Assembly: GCA_003577245.1 (NCBI GenBank) | Contig: QEVS01000001.1 | Span: 124,001 to 188,000 of the forward strand | Length of the DNA stretch: 64,000 nt | Direction: 5' to 3' | Source: a bacterium | GTDB taxonomy: Bacteria; Chloroflexota; Dehalococcoidia; Tepidiformales; Tepidiformaceae | The notes under the pieces: generated by a model | Told to the model about the DNA's origin: nothing | What the model saw: the letters and a program-made list of their open reading frames with translations, nothing else | The model's database searches: none | Program-made: the position numbers and the translations under genes | In this document: positions 25,303-34,150 of the stretch, piece after piece | How the letters are laid out: each line of letters starts with the position of its first letter | How positions within the stretch are numbered: position 1 is the first letter of the stretch

Positions 25303-25827
25303 GTGAGCGAAAGCGCGAAGCCTGGTGAGAAGCTCGCCGGCCTGCGCTTCTGGGCAGGCTGGTTGGGCGCCGGCCTTGCCCTGGGGTTTCTTCTCAGCAT
25401 CATCTGGTGGGCCCTCCTCGAACCTGCCGCCGCCGGCAACGACGTCGCCGAGCTCACCATTCCAGCCGGAACCGCCGCCGCCGTGGCTCGCGGCGAACCG
25501 GCGCCCTTCATCCCCAACTCCCTTTCCCTGGGCCGCAACCGCGAGCTCGTGGTCCGCAACAATGATGTCGCCGGCCACAAGGTCGGGGCCTGGACGGTCC
25601 CCCCGGGGGGCGTCGCCGTCATCAAGGCGGCAGCCGGGACCGGAGACCTCATCTGCTCCGTGCACCCGTCGGGATACCTGGACATCCAGATCGACAGTCG
25701 CCCCGCCTTCGCCACGGTCCTCCTGCAGTCGGCCCTCGTCGGCCTTCCCTTCGGACTTGCTGCCGCTATTGCCGTTCGCGTCGGCAGGCGCCTGCAGATG
25801 GACGAACAGGCGGCCGGCAGCGCGTAA
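25303..25827 (+). CDS. Membrane-anchored cupredoxin-like protein
   Basis: 174-aa protein not matching a standard oxidase subunit. One helix lies near the N-terminus (about 14-38, LRFWAGWLGAGLALGFLLSI) and a second at the C-terminus (about 137-160). Between them is a beta-rich domain that reads like a cupredoxin: IPAGTAAAV, RNRELVVRNNDVAGHKVG (His92), VPPGG, then DLICSVHPSGYLD (Cys118, His121). A His...Cys-x2-His set could bind copper. The gene follows coxC by 16 bp with GTG start and belongs to the cox operon. It might be an electron donor or a copper carrier for CuA/CuB assembly. Function is inference. Confidence 0.7.
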   Translation: MSESAKPGEKLAGLRFWAGWLGAGLALGFLLSIIWWALLEPAAAGNDVAELTIPAGTAAAVARGEPAPFIPNSLSLGRNRELVVRNNDVAGHKVGAWTVPPGGVAVIKAAAGTGDLICSVHPSGYLDIQIDSRPAFATVLLQSALVGLPFGLAAAIAVRVGRRLQMDEQAAGSA

Positions 25828-25839
25828 GGGCCCGCGCGC

Positions 25840-28755
25840 CTACCCTGCGAAACCCCTTCGCACCGTGTTCTCCGTGATCACCCGCGCGAACATGAACTGC
25901 TGCAGGTAATCGCGCCCGCCCGCCTTGTCCCCCGCCCCCGACATCGCAAACCCGCCAAAGGGCTGCCTGCCCACTTTCGCCCCGGTAATGCCGCGGTTGA
26001 TGTAGAGATTCCCTGTGCGAAACCCCCGGCGGGCGAGCGCGATGTGCCGCGGATTGCGCGAGAACACGCCCCCGGTGAGCGCAAACGGCGAGTCCAGCGC
26101 CAGCGCCAGAGCCTCCTCGAACGAGCCCGCCCGGAACATCGCCAGCACGGGCCCGAAGACCTCCTCCCGGGCCAATCGTGAATCCGCTGGCACCCCTTCG
26201 AAAACATGCGGCGTCACGTAGTGCCCGCCTTCCCCCGCCGGACCACGGGCAACCAGCCTGCCCTCTGCCAGCCCAATGGCAATGTAGCTCTCGATCTTCC
26301 CCCGCGCCTCTGCCGAAATCACGGGCGGCACGAACGTGTACGGGTCCTCCGACGGTCCCACAACCAGGCTCTCCACCGCGGCCGCCAGCCTCGAACGGAA
26401 CTCCTCGTACGCTGATCCAATCACTATCACGCGGCTACACGCGCTGCACTTCTGACCCGCGTAACCGAACGCCGAAGCCGCCACTCCCGCCACCGCCTGG
26501 TCCAGGTCCGCATCGTCGTCCACGATGATGGCGTTCTTCCCACCCATCTCCGCGATGACACGCTTCACATTTCGCTGACCCGGCCGGACCTTCGCCGCCG
26601 TCTCCATGATTCGCAGTCCCACCGCGTTGCTCCCGGTGAAGGCAATCACGTCCACTCCCGGGTGCTCCACCAGCGCCTGCCCCGTCTCGCTTCCCGGGCC
26701 CGGCAGGTACTGCGCCACTCCGCCGGGCACGCCCGCTTCCTGCAGCAGCCGCACGAGCATCGATGCCACCACCGGTGACTGGGCGGCCGGCTTCAGGATG
26801 GCCGCGCACCCCGCCGCCAGCGCAGCCGAGCTCATTCCCGCGATGATCGCAAGCGGGAAGTTCCACGGCGCGATGACCGCTGCCACACCGCGTGCTTCAT
26901 ACAGGCACGTGTTGGTCTCCCCGGGCGGCTCCACCAGCGGCTGGCCCCCGGCCAGGCGCTCGGCTTCGTCTGCGTAGTAGCAGAGGTAGTCGATGGCCTC
27001 GCAGACATCCGCGTCGGCTTCCCGCCACGGCTTGGCGCTCTCGAAGACCATCGTCGCTGCGAAATCAAACCTGCGCCGGTCCAGCATGGTGGCCGCCCGC
27101 CTGAGGACCGTCGCCCGCTCGGCCGCTGTCCTGTCGCGCCAGCCCGGGAACCCCGCTCTCGCTGCCTCCACCGCCTGTTCAACCTGCTCCGCGCCCGCCC
27201 GTGCCACCAGCCCCATCACGGTTGCAGGCTCGGATGGGCAGCGCACGCCATCTTCACCCTGCGTCTGCACCTCCGCCCCGTTAATGAGAAGCGGGTAGTG
27301 CGAGCCAAAGCGCTTCCGCGCGGCCGCGAGGGCCGCCTCCATCTCCCGCCGAGGGCCGGGCAGGTGGAATTCCGCCGCCGGGTGATTCGCGAACGCCTCC
27401 GAAGCCGACCGTTGAACCTCCTCAGCCGCGGCGGGAGGGGCCAGCGCCATGCCGGCGTCGCCCTCTTCGTGCCGGTGCATGAACCAGGATTCGTTCGAGG
27501 TGTTCTCCAGCAGCCGCCGCACGAGGTACGCCATGCCGGGGATGATCTCCCCCGCCGGGACGTAGACCCGCGTTCGATAGCCCATCCCCGCTACCGCCTT
27601 CCGCAATCCCTCGGCCATCCCGAACAGGAACTGGAATTCGATGTCTTCGCGCGGGATTCCCGCGGCTTCGCAGCGCACCATCGCCTGGGCAATGCTGCGC
27701 GGGTTGTGTGTTCCAAAGGCAGGCCGGAGCGCCGGATACGCGGCCGCGAGCAGCTCGCTGCAGCGTTCGTAGCTCGCGTCGGTCGCTGGTTTCGCCTCGA
27801 ACACCGGGACAGGGTGGCCCTCCTGCCCCGCGACAATCACCTCCTCGTCCCAGTAGGCGCCCTTCACGAGCCGGATTGTGAGCGGCGCGCCACGCTGTTC
27901 GGCAAGGGACCGGAGTCGCCTTACGTCGTCCTCCGCCGAGCGCAGGTAGGCCTGCACCACGATCCCGGCGCCGTCCCAGTCCCGGAGCTCTCCCGTGGTC
28001 AGCGCGTCCTCGGCAATCGTGTGGCTCAAGTCCTTGAACCGGAACTGCTCCATATCAATGTTCACGAAGATGCCCAGCGCACGCGCGCCCACCAGCAGCG
28101 GCAGCAACCGTCGCCTCACCGCCTCGGACGTGGCTCGCGGCGCCGCCGGCTCGAAGCGCGCGGTGAACGCCGAGAGCTTCAGCGAAACGTTCGGCTGGCG
28201 AATCTCCCGCGGGGCGGCGCTATCGACGCTGTCCCGTGCCAGGACTTCCATCAGCTCCAGGTAGCGGGCCCCATACGCGTCCGCCTCTGCCTCCGAAAGC
28301 GTCGCCTCGCCCAGCAGGTCGATCGTGTACGCCGTTCCCTGCCGCCCAAGCTCCCGCAGCCGCGGAAGCGCTTCCCGCGGGGTCGCCCCCGCTATGAACC
28401 GCCCCGACATCGCGAACACCCCTTGCCGTACCACCCGCGAAAGGACCGGCCGGAAAGGCCCTGCGCCAGCCATCGCCGACCCCATGCGCACCGGCAGCGG
28501 CGACTCGTCCCGGAAGTACTGCCGCACGTGGTCGGCCACAGCCGCGCTCGTGCGCAGGGCAGGCAGAACGTCCACAAAACGCAGGAGCTTGACGCGAAAC
28601 TCCGGGTCGTTCCCGGCCCACTCCATGAGCCGTTCCTGCCACCACCCCGGGCTCAGAACGATGAGCCTTTCGGGTTCCACCGCGGCGAGCAGCTCCCGCC
28701 CTCGCTCCTGGATGGCTGCCTCAATCAAGTGACTGTCAGACCCGCCCGCTGTCAC
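25840..28755 (-). CDS. putA: Bifunctional proline dehydrogenase / L-glutamate gamma-semialdehyde dehydrogenase
   Basis: 971-aa enzyme that oxidises proline to glutamate in two steps. The FAD-dependent proline dehydrogenase barrel (about residues 80-430) shows VNIDMEQF, RLVKGAYWDEE and EFQFLFGMAEGLR. The NAD-dependent aldehyde dehydrogenase domain (about 490-960) has APWNFPLAI, FTGSNAVGLRI, IAEMGGKNAIIVD (general-base Glu), GYAGQKCSACSR (nucleophile Cys) and EEVFGPVLA. It lacks the ribbon-helix-helix DNA-binding domain and the C-terminal extension of long PutA proteins, so it is an enzyme only. Starts with GTG; divergent from dxr with 63 bp between them. Confidence 0.93.
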   Translation of the reverse strand: MTAGGSDSHLIEAAIQERGRELLAAVEPERLIVLSPGWWQERLMEWAGNDPEFRVKLLRFVDVLPALRTSAAVADHVRQYFRDESPLPVRMGSAMAGAGPFRPVLSRVVRQGVFAMSGRFIAGATPREALPRLRELGRQGTAYTIDLLGEATLSEAEADAYGARYLELMEVLARDSVDSAAPREIRQPNVSLKLSAFTARFEPAAPRATSEAVRRRLLPLLVGARALGIFVNIDMEQFRFKDLSHTIAEDALTTGELRDWDGAGIVVQAYLRSAEDDVRRLRSLAEQRGAPLTIRLVKGAYWDEEVIVAGQEGHPVPVFEAKPATDASYERCSELLAAAYPALRPAFGTHNPRSIAQAMVRCEAAGIPREDIEFQFLFGMAEGLRKAVAGMGYRTRVYVPAGEIIPGMAYLVRRLLENTSNESWFMHRHEEGDAGMALAPPAAAEEVQRSASEAFANHPAAEFHLPGPRREMEAALAAARKRFGSHYPLLINGAEVQTQGEDGVRCPSEPATVMGLVARAGAEQVEQAVEAARAGFPGWRDRTAAERATVLRRAATMLDRRRFDFAATMVFESAKPWREADADVCEAIDYLCYYADEAERLAGGQPLVEPPGETNTCLYEARGVAAVIAPWNFPLAIIAGMSSAALAAGCAAILKPAAQSPVVASMLVRLLQEAGVPGGVAQYLPGPGSETGQALVEHPGVDVIAFTGSNAVGLRIMETAAKVRPGQRNVKRVIAEMGGKNAIIVDDDADLDQAVAGVAASAFGYAGQKCSACSRVIVIGSAYEEFRSRLAAAVESLVVGPSEDPYTFVPPVISAEARGKIESYIAIGLAEGRLVARGPAGEGGHYVTPHVFEGVPADSRLAREEVFGPVLAMFRAGSFEEALALALDSPFALTGGVFSRNPRHIALARRGFRTGNLYINRGITGAKVGRQPFGGFAMSGAGDKAGGRDYLQQFMFARVITENTVRRGFAG

Positions 28756-28818
28756 ACTCCCATGATACGCGCGGCGGCCGCGCTGCAGTGGACGCGCGCA
28801 ACGAGATACGATGGATGC

Positions 28819-29976
28819 GTGACTCCAGGGGTCAAGCGCATCGCCGTTCTTGGTTCCACCGGCTCTATCGGGCGCCAGGCGCTTGATGTCATCCGGCAGC
28901 TCCCCGGCCGGTTCGAAGTCGTCGCCCTCGCAGCCGGCAGGAATGTCGACGAGCTCTGTCGCCAGGTCATCGAGTTCTCCCCCGCCTACGTGTGGTCCGA
29001 AAACGACTCGCTTCCCCTGCGCGATGCGCTCGCCGTCACGGGCACCGAATGGCTCCCCATGGCCGAGATGGCCGCAGCCCCAAACGTGGACCTCCTGCTC
29101 GTCGCCACTGCCGGCGCCGCTGGGCTCCTGCCCACGCTAACAGCGCTCGAAGCGGGCAGGCCCGTCGCCATTGCCAACAAGGAAGCCCTCGTCATGGCCG
29201 GTCATCTCGTGCGCGGAGCCATGGCCCGTGGAGGCGGCGACCTGCGCCCGGTCGATAGCGAGCACTCCGCTATCTGGCAGTGCCTCTGGGGCGAAGACGG
29301 CCACGAGATCCGGCGCATCCTGCTCACGGCCAGCGGCGGCGCCTTCCGCGACTTCAACCGCGACCAGCTTGCCGCCGTAACCGCTGAACAGGCGCTTAAC
29401 CACCCCACGTGGAAGATGGGACCGAAGATCACCGTCGATAGCGCCACCCTCATGAACAAGGGCATGGAGACGATCGAAGCCATGTGGCTCTTCGATGTCC
29501 CCATGGAGAAGGTCGAAGTCATTACCCACCGGGAATCAATCATCCATTCCCTCGTCGAATTCAGCGATGGCAGCGTGAAGGCTCAGCTCGGGCTCCCCGA
29601 TATGCGCCTCCCCATTCAGCTCGCCCTTTCCTACCCTGAAAGGATGCCCGTGCCGCCCGCTCCCCCGCTCGACCTCGCCAGCATCGGCACCCTCCACTTC
29701 GGCGCCCCCGATATCCGGCGCTTCCCGTGCCTCTCGCTAGCGATGGCGGCAGGCCGCAGCGGAGGGACCATGCCCGCCGTGATGGCCGCCGCCGATGAGG
29801 TGGCCGTCGCTAATTTCCTTGCCGGGGGCCTCGGCTTCCTCGATATCCCCGCCGTTATTGAGAAGGTGATGGATTCCCACGACCCGGTTAGTGAGCCGGG
29901 CCTCGATGCCGTCCTGGAGGCCGATGCATGGGCCCGGAAGGCCGCATCCGAGGCGTCCCGCGCGGTGATGGCATGA
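28819..29976 (+). CDS. dxr: 1-deoxy-D-xylulose 5-phosphate reductoisomerase
   Basis: 385-aa NADPH- and metal-dependent enzyme that makes 2-C-methyl-D-erythritol 4-phosphate, the committed step of the MEP isoprenoid pathway. Signatures: AVLGSTGSIG (NADPH), ANKEALVMAG, VDSEHSAIWQCL (metal ligands), LTASGGAF, and HPTWKMGPKITVDSATLMNKG. I place the start at GTG 28819 because the family begins at TPGVKRIAVLGSTG; the much longer open frame upstream is antisense to putA. A -10-like TACGAT ends 6 nt before the GTG and no Shine-Dalgarno is seen. Overlaps rseP by 4 bp. Confidence 0.95.
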   Translation: MTPGVKRIAVLGSTGSIGRQALDVIRQLPGRFEVVALAAGRNVDELCRQVIEFSPAYVWSENDSLPLRDALAVTGTEWLPMAEMAAAPNVDLLLVATAGAAGLLPTLTALEAGRPVAIANKEALVMAGHLVRGAMARGGGDLRPVDSEHSAIWQCLWGEDGHEIRRILLTASGGAFRDFNRDQLAAVTAEQALNHPTWKMGPKITVDSATLMNKGMETIEAMWLFDVPMEKVEVITHRESIIHSLVEFSDGSVKAQLGLPDMRLPIQLALSYPERMPVPPAPPLDLASIGTLHFGAPDIRRFPCLSLAMAAGRSGGTMPAVMAAADEVAVANFLAGGLGFLDIPAVIEKVMDSHDPVSEPGLDAVLEADAWARKAASEASRAVMA

Positions 29977-31163
29977 GCGTTCTCTTCCTCCAGATAGACC
30001 CCGTTGGCATCTTCCGCGGAGGAGGAAGCTTCCTCCTCCTCCTTGTTCCCCTTGTCATCATCCACGAGCTTGGACACTTCTTCGCCGCCAAGGCCTTCGG
30101 CATCAAGGTCCTCGAATTCGGCATCGGCTTCCCGCCCCGCATCAAGTCGCTCGTCTGGAAACGCGGAGAGACCGAGTACACCATCAACTGGTTGCCCATC
30201 GGTGGTTTTGTTCGCCTGCTCGGTGAAGAGGACCCCACCGACCCCCGCTCGCTCGCCGCGGCCGCGCGCTGGAAGCGCCTCACCGTGATGTTCGCCGGTG
30301 TGGCCATGAACGTCGTCCTCGCCGTCGCGCTGCTCGCCATTGGGCTCATGATCCCCCGCGAGCGGGACCTGAGCATGGCCCAGGTCACCGAAGTCGCCGC
30401 CGGTTCGCCTGCTGCTGAGGCGCGCATCACCGGCGCCATGCGCGATGGGAGCGAGCCCCAGCAGGGCCTCCAGCCCGGCGACATGGTGCTGGAAGTCGAG
30501 GGACACGAGGTCCGCAACACCGGTGAGCTCGTCTATGCCACCCGCCTGAACATCGGCGAGACCCAGAAATGGGTCATCAACCGCGGCGGCTCCACCCTCA
30601 CCGCTCACGTGTACGCGCGCTGGCACCCGCCCGAAGGCCAGGGGCCCACCGGCATCCGCATCGGCGCCCCGGTCGTCTGCGGCGACATCGACGCCGAGGG
30701 CAATCCCATCAACTGCCAGCTGCGGTACCCCTTTACGGAGAGCGTCTGGTACATGCCCTGGGAGGCCTTCCCGAAGGCCGTGACCTCCCTGGCCGAGACG
30801 CTCATCCTCACCAAGAACGAAATCCAGGTTCGCATCGGCGGGGGCGGCGGCGCCGCCGATGACCAGCCTGCCTTCACCGGGCCCGTGGGCATCGCCGACA
30901 CCACCGGCAACCTCATCAAGGAGCAGGGTTGGCGCCCCCTCATCGAGTTCAGCGCACTCCTCAGCCTCAACCTCGCCATCTTCAACGCCCTGCCCCTGCC
31001 CATGCTCGATGGTGGCCGCATGTTCTTCGTGCTCGTCGAGATCATCCGTGGGGGTCGCCGCATCGCGCCCGAGAAAGAGGCGCTCGTTCATCTCACCGGA
31101 TTCGCCCTGCTCCTCCTCGGCGTGCTCATCGTCACCTACTTCGATATCGTGCGGCTTGTCTAG
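29973..31163 (+). CDS. rseP: Site-2 intramembrane zinc metalloprotease
   Basis: 396-aa M50-family protease. The catalytic HELGH (31-35) lies in the first membrane helix. The sequence continues with FGIGFPPRI, TEYTINWLPIGGFVRL, a PDZ-type region (about 140-230, LQPGDMVLEVEGHEV) and the distal zinc-ligand motif NALPLPMLDGGRMF. It cleaves membrane-embedded regulators such as anti-sigma factors and remnant signal peptides. ATGA overlap with dxr is the arrangement seen in many bacteria. The next small membrane protein gene starts 3 bp after its stop. Confidence 0.93.
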   Translation: MSVLFLQIDPVGIFRGGGSFLLLLVPLVIIHELGHFFAAKAFGIKVLEFGIGFPPRIKSLVWKRGETEYTINWLPIGGFVRLLGEEDPTDPRSLAAAARWKRLTVMFAGVAMNVVLAVALLAIGLMIPRERDLSMAQVTEVAAGSPAAEARITGAMRDGSEPQQGLQPGDMVLEVEGHEVRNTGELVYATRLNIGETQKWVINRGGSTLTAHVYARWHPPEGQGPTGIRIGAPVVCGDIDAEGNPINCQLRYPFTESVWYMPWEAFPKAVTSLAETLILTKNEIQVRIGGGGGAADDQPAFTGPVGIADTTGNLIKEQGWRPLIEFSALLSLNLAIFNALPLPMLDGGRMFFVLVEIIRGGRRIAPEKEALVHLTGFALLLLGVLIVTYFDIVRLV

Positions 31164-31166
31164 GAC

Positions 31167-31469
31167 GTGCTCTTCGACGCCATCTTCCTCACGCTGTTCG
31201 TGACCGGCTGGGCTCTTTGCGGGCTTGCCCCCTGGCTGGCGCTCTCCGTCTGGACCCGCGGGGCAGCAGGGCTCCACTACCTGCCGCTGGCCGTGTTCAC
31301 CGGCGTCGTTGGGGGGCTCGCCGTTCCCATCCTCGGCCGCGAGGACGCAACCGGGATCTGGCTGAGCTTCATCGTTGCCGTCGCCGCGCCAACGCTCCTG
31401 CTGGCAGCACGGCGCTTCAGCCTCGGCGGCCTGCCCCACGCCGGCGTTAGGGGGAAGCCAACAGAATGA
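31167..31469 (+). CDS. Small membrane protein of unknown function
   Basis: 100 aa with three predicted hydrophobic segments (LFDAIFLTLFVTGWALCGLAPW, YLPLAVFTGVVGGLAVPI, IWLSFIVAVAAPTLLLAA) and a short basic tail. I do not recognise the family. It starts with GTG 3 bp after rseP and its stop overlaps the next ATG by 4 bp (ATGA), so it is certainly translated as part of the dxr-rseP run. A role linked to the protease is possible but unsupported. Confidence 0.7.
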   Translation: MLFDAIFLTLFVTGWALCGLAPWLALSVWTRGAAGLHYLPLAVFTGVVGGLAVPILGREDATGIWLSFIVAVAAPTLLLAARRFSLGGLPHAGVRGKPTE

Positions 31470-32386
31470 AAGCCCTAGCGCTCTCGACCATGTTCGCCCA
31501 GCAGGACCGCTTCGCCCACGGGGGCGACTTCGCCCGGTTCGCCGCCGAGGCGGGATACGACTCCATCGAGGTCAGCCACTCCACCCGCGAGGAAACACTG
31601 CGCCAGGTGCTCGAAGCGAACGTCCTGCCCGTCACTTCGGTGCACCAGCCCGCGCCGTGGGTCCAGCACCACGATGGCCGTGGCAACTCCCACCTCAACC
31701 TCGCCTCCACTGACCCCGGCGAGCGTCGCGCTGCCGTCGATTACGCCCGCGCGAGCATCGAATGGGCCGGGCGCATCGGCGCCTCCAGCGTCGTCGTCCA
31801 CCTGGGACAGGTCACCGGCCTGCCCGCCATGTTCCCCGAAGAACACCGGCTCCGCCGGCTCATCGATTCCGGCATCGCCGACGACGCACAGGCCGCCGCG
31901 CTCCGTCACGCGGCCATCGCCGCCCGGCGAAGTGAAGCTGAACCCCACCTGGCCGCCGCTCGCGCATCGCTCCTTGAGCTTGTCAGGGCCGCCGAACCGT
32001 GGCGAATCGCTCTCGGCCTTGAGAACCGCTACCACTTCCACGAGATCCCGCTCCCCCACGAGTACGACCAGCTCCTCGCCGGCCTCGTCCCCGCGCAGGC
32101 CGGCTACTGGCACGACATGGGCCACGCCGAAGTCCTCCACCGCCTCGGCTTCGTGGACCGCCACGCCTGGTTCGCGGCCAACGGCCGGCGCACCATCGGC
32201 GCGCACATCCACGACGTGAGCGGCATCGGCGATCACCGCGCGCCCGGCAGAGGCGATGTCGATTGGGAGTACATCGTCGCCGGGCTCGGTCATCTGCCGC
32301 GCTACACCCTCGAAATCAACCAGCACGAACCCGACGAAGGCGTCCGCGGCGTGCGCGCCTTTCTCACCAGTGTCGGGTTGGTCTGA
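31466..32386 (+). CDS. Sugar phosphate isomerase/epimerase (xylose isomerase-like TIM barrel)
   Basis: 306-aa protein of the AP endonuclease 2 superfamily. Metal-binding positions are visible: Glu in IALGLENRYHFHEIP, Asp/His in YWHDMGHAEVL, His in IGAHIHDVSGIGDHR and Glu in LEINQHEP. Such proteins isomerise or epimerise sugars, or cleave DNA at abasic sites; the short form with HIHD and no DNA-repair signature favours a sugar or keto-acid substrate. Translationally coupled to the small membrane protein upstream and convergent with the acyl-CoA dehydrogenase gene. Confidence 0.8.
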   Translation: MKALALSTMFAQQDRFAHGGDFARFAAEAGYDSIEVSHSTREETLRQVLEANVLPVTSVHQPAPWVQHHDGRGNSHLNLASTDPGERRAAVDYARASIEWAGRIGASSVVVHLGQVTGLPAMFPEEHRLRRLIDSGIADDAQAAALRHAAIAARRSEAEPHLAAARASLLELVRAAEPWRIALGLENRYHFHEIPLPHEYDQLLAGLVPAQAGYWHDMGHAEVLHRLGFVDRHAWFAANGRRTIGAHIHDVSGIGDHRAPGRGDVDWEYIVAGLGHLPRYTLEINQHEPDEGVRGVRAFLTSVGLV

Positions 32387-32389
32387 GCG

Positions 32390-33544
32390 TCAGACCGGGG
32401 AAAAGCACCCCATCTCGCGCGCGATGATGTGCTTCTGGATCTCGCTCGTGCCTTCCGCGATCGTGAGCGCCCGTACATCCCGGTAGAAGCGCGACACCGG
32501 CGTCTCATCCATGAACCCCAGCCCGCCGAAGACCTGCACCCCGTGGTCGGCGGCCCGTTTGGCCATCTCGGTGCAGTACAGCTTTGCCATGGCCGCCTCC
32601 TTTGCATAAGGAAGGTCGGCTTCGTGCATCCGGCAGGCCTTGTCGCGAAGCATCCGCCCCGCTTCGAGCTCCACCGCGGTCTCCACCAGCATCGCCTGGA
32701 CGTGCTGGAACCGGGAGATGGTGCGCTTGAATGCACTCCGCGACCGCGCGTGAGCCAGCGCCAGGTCCAGGCATTCCGCCGCCGCGCCCACCCCGTTCGA
32801 CGCGATGTAGATGCGGGTGAGCGCAAACCCCCCGCCTACGATCGCCGCCCGGCCAGACCCCCGTCCACCGAGAAGGTGCGTGGCAGGAATACGGCAATCA
32901 TCGAACCAGAGTTCGCGCGTGTCCGATGAGCGGAGGCCCATCTTCCGGAGCGGTGGCCCCATGCGGAAGCCCTGCGTGCCCTTCGGCACCAGGAATAGGC
33001 CGAAGCCCTCATCGGTGCGGCAGAGAGGTGTTACGAAGCCGCAGTTCTCCAGCCCCGCGTTGCTGATGAAGATCTTCGCCCCGTTCAACACCCACTCGTC
33101 TCCATCCAGCACCGCCGTCGTGCGAATCGCAGCCGTGTCGGAACCGGCGTCCGGTTCGGTGATCGCGCCCGCGCCGACCATCTCTCCGCGCACTGTTGGC
33201 AAAACGAAACGCTCCCTCCACGCTTCGCGCCGTTCGTCATGCAGGCGTGAAAGGGTCTGGGCCCCCTGCGTTCCAACCCACATCGTGAGCGCCAGCGCCA
33301 CATCCGCCCGGCTCAGCTCCTCGATGGCGAGGCAGAACGAGAGATGGTCCGCGCCGCTTCCGCCGAACTCTCCGGGGAAGAGCATTCCGGGGACTCCAAG
33401 GGCCCCGAGCTTCCGATAGAGGCCGTAATCGAACTGCGAAAGCCGGTCGCGCTCCTCCGCGCCCGACGCCACTTCGCGGCGCGCAAAGTCGCGCACCGTG
33501 CGCTGAATCTGGAGCTGCGCCTCGCCGTAGCCGTACGGGTCCAT
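32390..33544 (-). CDS. Acyl-CoA dehydrogenase
   Basis: 384-aa FAD flavoprotein of beta-oxidation type. GAGAITEPDAGSDTAAI and WVLNGAKIFISNAG are the two family signatures; RSAFKRTISRFQHVQAMLVETAVELEA forms helix G/H, and ALTIAEGTSEIQKHIIAREMG contains the catalytic Glu of the EGT motif. Chain-length specificity cannot be read. The ATG follows GAGGAGGAGATAG. It is monocistronic, transcribed away from the broken kinase. An electron-transfer flavoprotein must act downstream but is not in this window. Confidence 0.9.
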   Translation of the reverse strand: MDPYGYGEAQLQIQRTVRDFARREVASGAEERDRLSQFDYGLYRKLGALGVPGMLFPGEFGGSGADHLSFCLAIEELSRADVALALTMWVGTQGAQTLSRLHDERREAWRERFVLPTVRGEMVGAGAITEPDAGSDTAAIRTTAVLDGDEWVLNGAKIFISNAGLENCGFVTPLCRTDEGFGLFLVPKGTQGFRMGPPLRKMGLRSSDTRELWFDDCRIPATHLLGGRGSGRAAIVGGGFALTRIYIASNGVGAAAECLDLALAHARSRSAFKRTISRFQHVQAMLVETAVELEAGRMLRDKACRMHEADLPYAKEAAMAKLYCTEMAKRAADHGVQVFGGLGFMDETPVSRFYRDVRALTIAEGTSEIQKHIIAREMGCFSPV

Positions 33545-33600
33545 CTATCTCCTCCTCGCCGAGGCCGGCCGTCGCCGGTCCCCCGCGAAGTCTAACCCGG

Positions 33601-33776
33601 CAACGGTGCAAGAGTTCCAACGCCCGTCACTTCGAGTTAACGCAGGAGGAACAGTATCGCGTACTGACACTATGTGAATGAAGCAATTTGATCTTGCTGT
33701 AAGGGCTGGACTTTCTGAATCACAGACATTAACTTCCTGACATCTAATTACCAACATCGCCGGGCGCAGGTGGAGA
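33601..33776. other. AT-rich intergenic stretch
   Basis: Between the acyl-CoA dehydrogenase start and the broken kinase the base composition falls visibly below the surroundings (for example 33655-33760). No open frame with family character and no convincing hairpin is seen. It must hold the promoters of both divergent genes, but I cannot place -35/-10 pairs with confidence. Confidence 0.4.
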
Positions 33777-34150
33777 ATGAGTGACACTGACATGCAGGTT
33801 GGCGACTCAGTCGCTCGGGGTGGTATCGCAGAGGACCCGGGCGACGCCACCGGCCGGCCGGCGCCATTCCGCTCCACGCCATCCTCGCCGTCGCTGTTGC
33901 CCAGGCGGCCGAAGCCGTCATGGTCACCGCCCCGGACGGCACCATCATCTACGTCAACCCGGCCTTCGAAAGGCTGACTGGCTAAAGTGCCGATGAGGTC
34001 GCCGGCCAGAACCCCCGCATCCTCAAGTCGGGCAGGCACGACAACGCCTTCTACGCACAGTTCTGGAACACCATCAACTCGGGCAGGCCCTTTCGCGCCG
34101 ATGTCACCAACCGCCGAAAGGACGGCCGCCTCTATACCGAAGAGCACACC
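33777..34150 (+). pseudogene. Broken N-terminal PAS region of the hybrid histidine kinase
   Basis: An ATG at 33777 behind AGGTGGAGA opens MSDTDMQVGDSVARGG in one frame. By about 33870 homology has moved to another frame: AILAVAVAQAAEAVMVTAPDG, then YVNPAFERLTG. There the codon expected for Tyr (family GYSADEV) is TAA at 33983-33985, after which SADEVAGQNPRILKSG continues in frame into the intact downstream sequence. So the first PAS domain carries one frameshift (around 33860-33872) and one nonsense codon. Confidence 0.75.

Noticed and set aside
27298-28818. Very long open frame running into dxr from upstream
   Set aside because: It is the antisense of putA, has Arg/His-rich noise composition and no family match; dxr homology begins at 28819.
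29631-31439. 602-codon open frame antisense to dxr and rseP
   Set aside because: High-GC shadow frame with Glu/Gly/Asp-rich composition; both sense genes are complete and strongly conserved.
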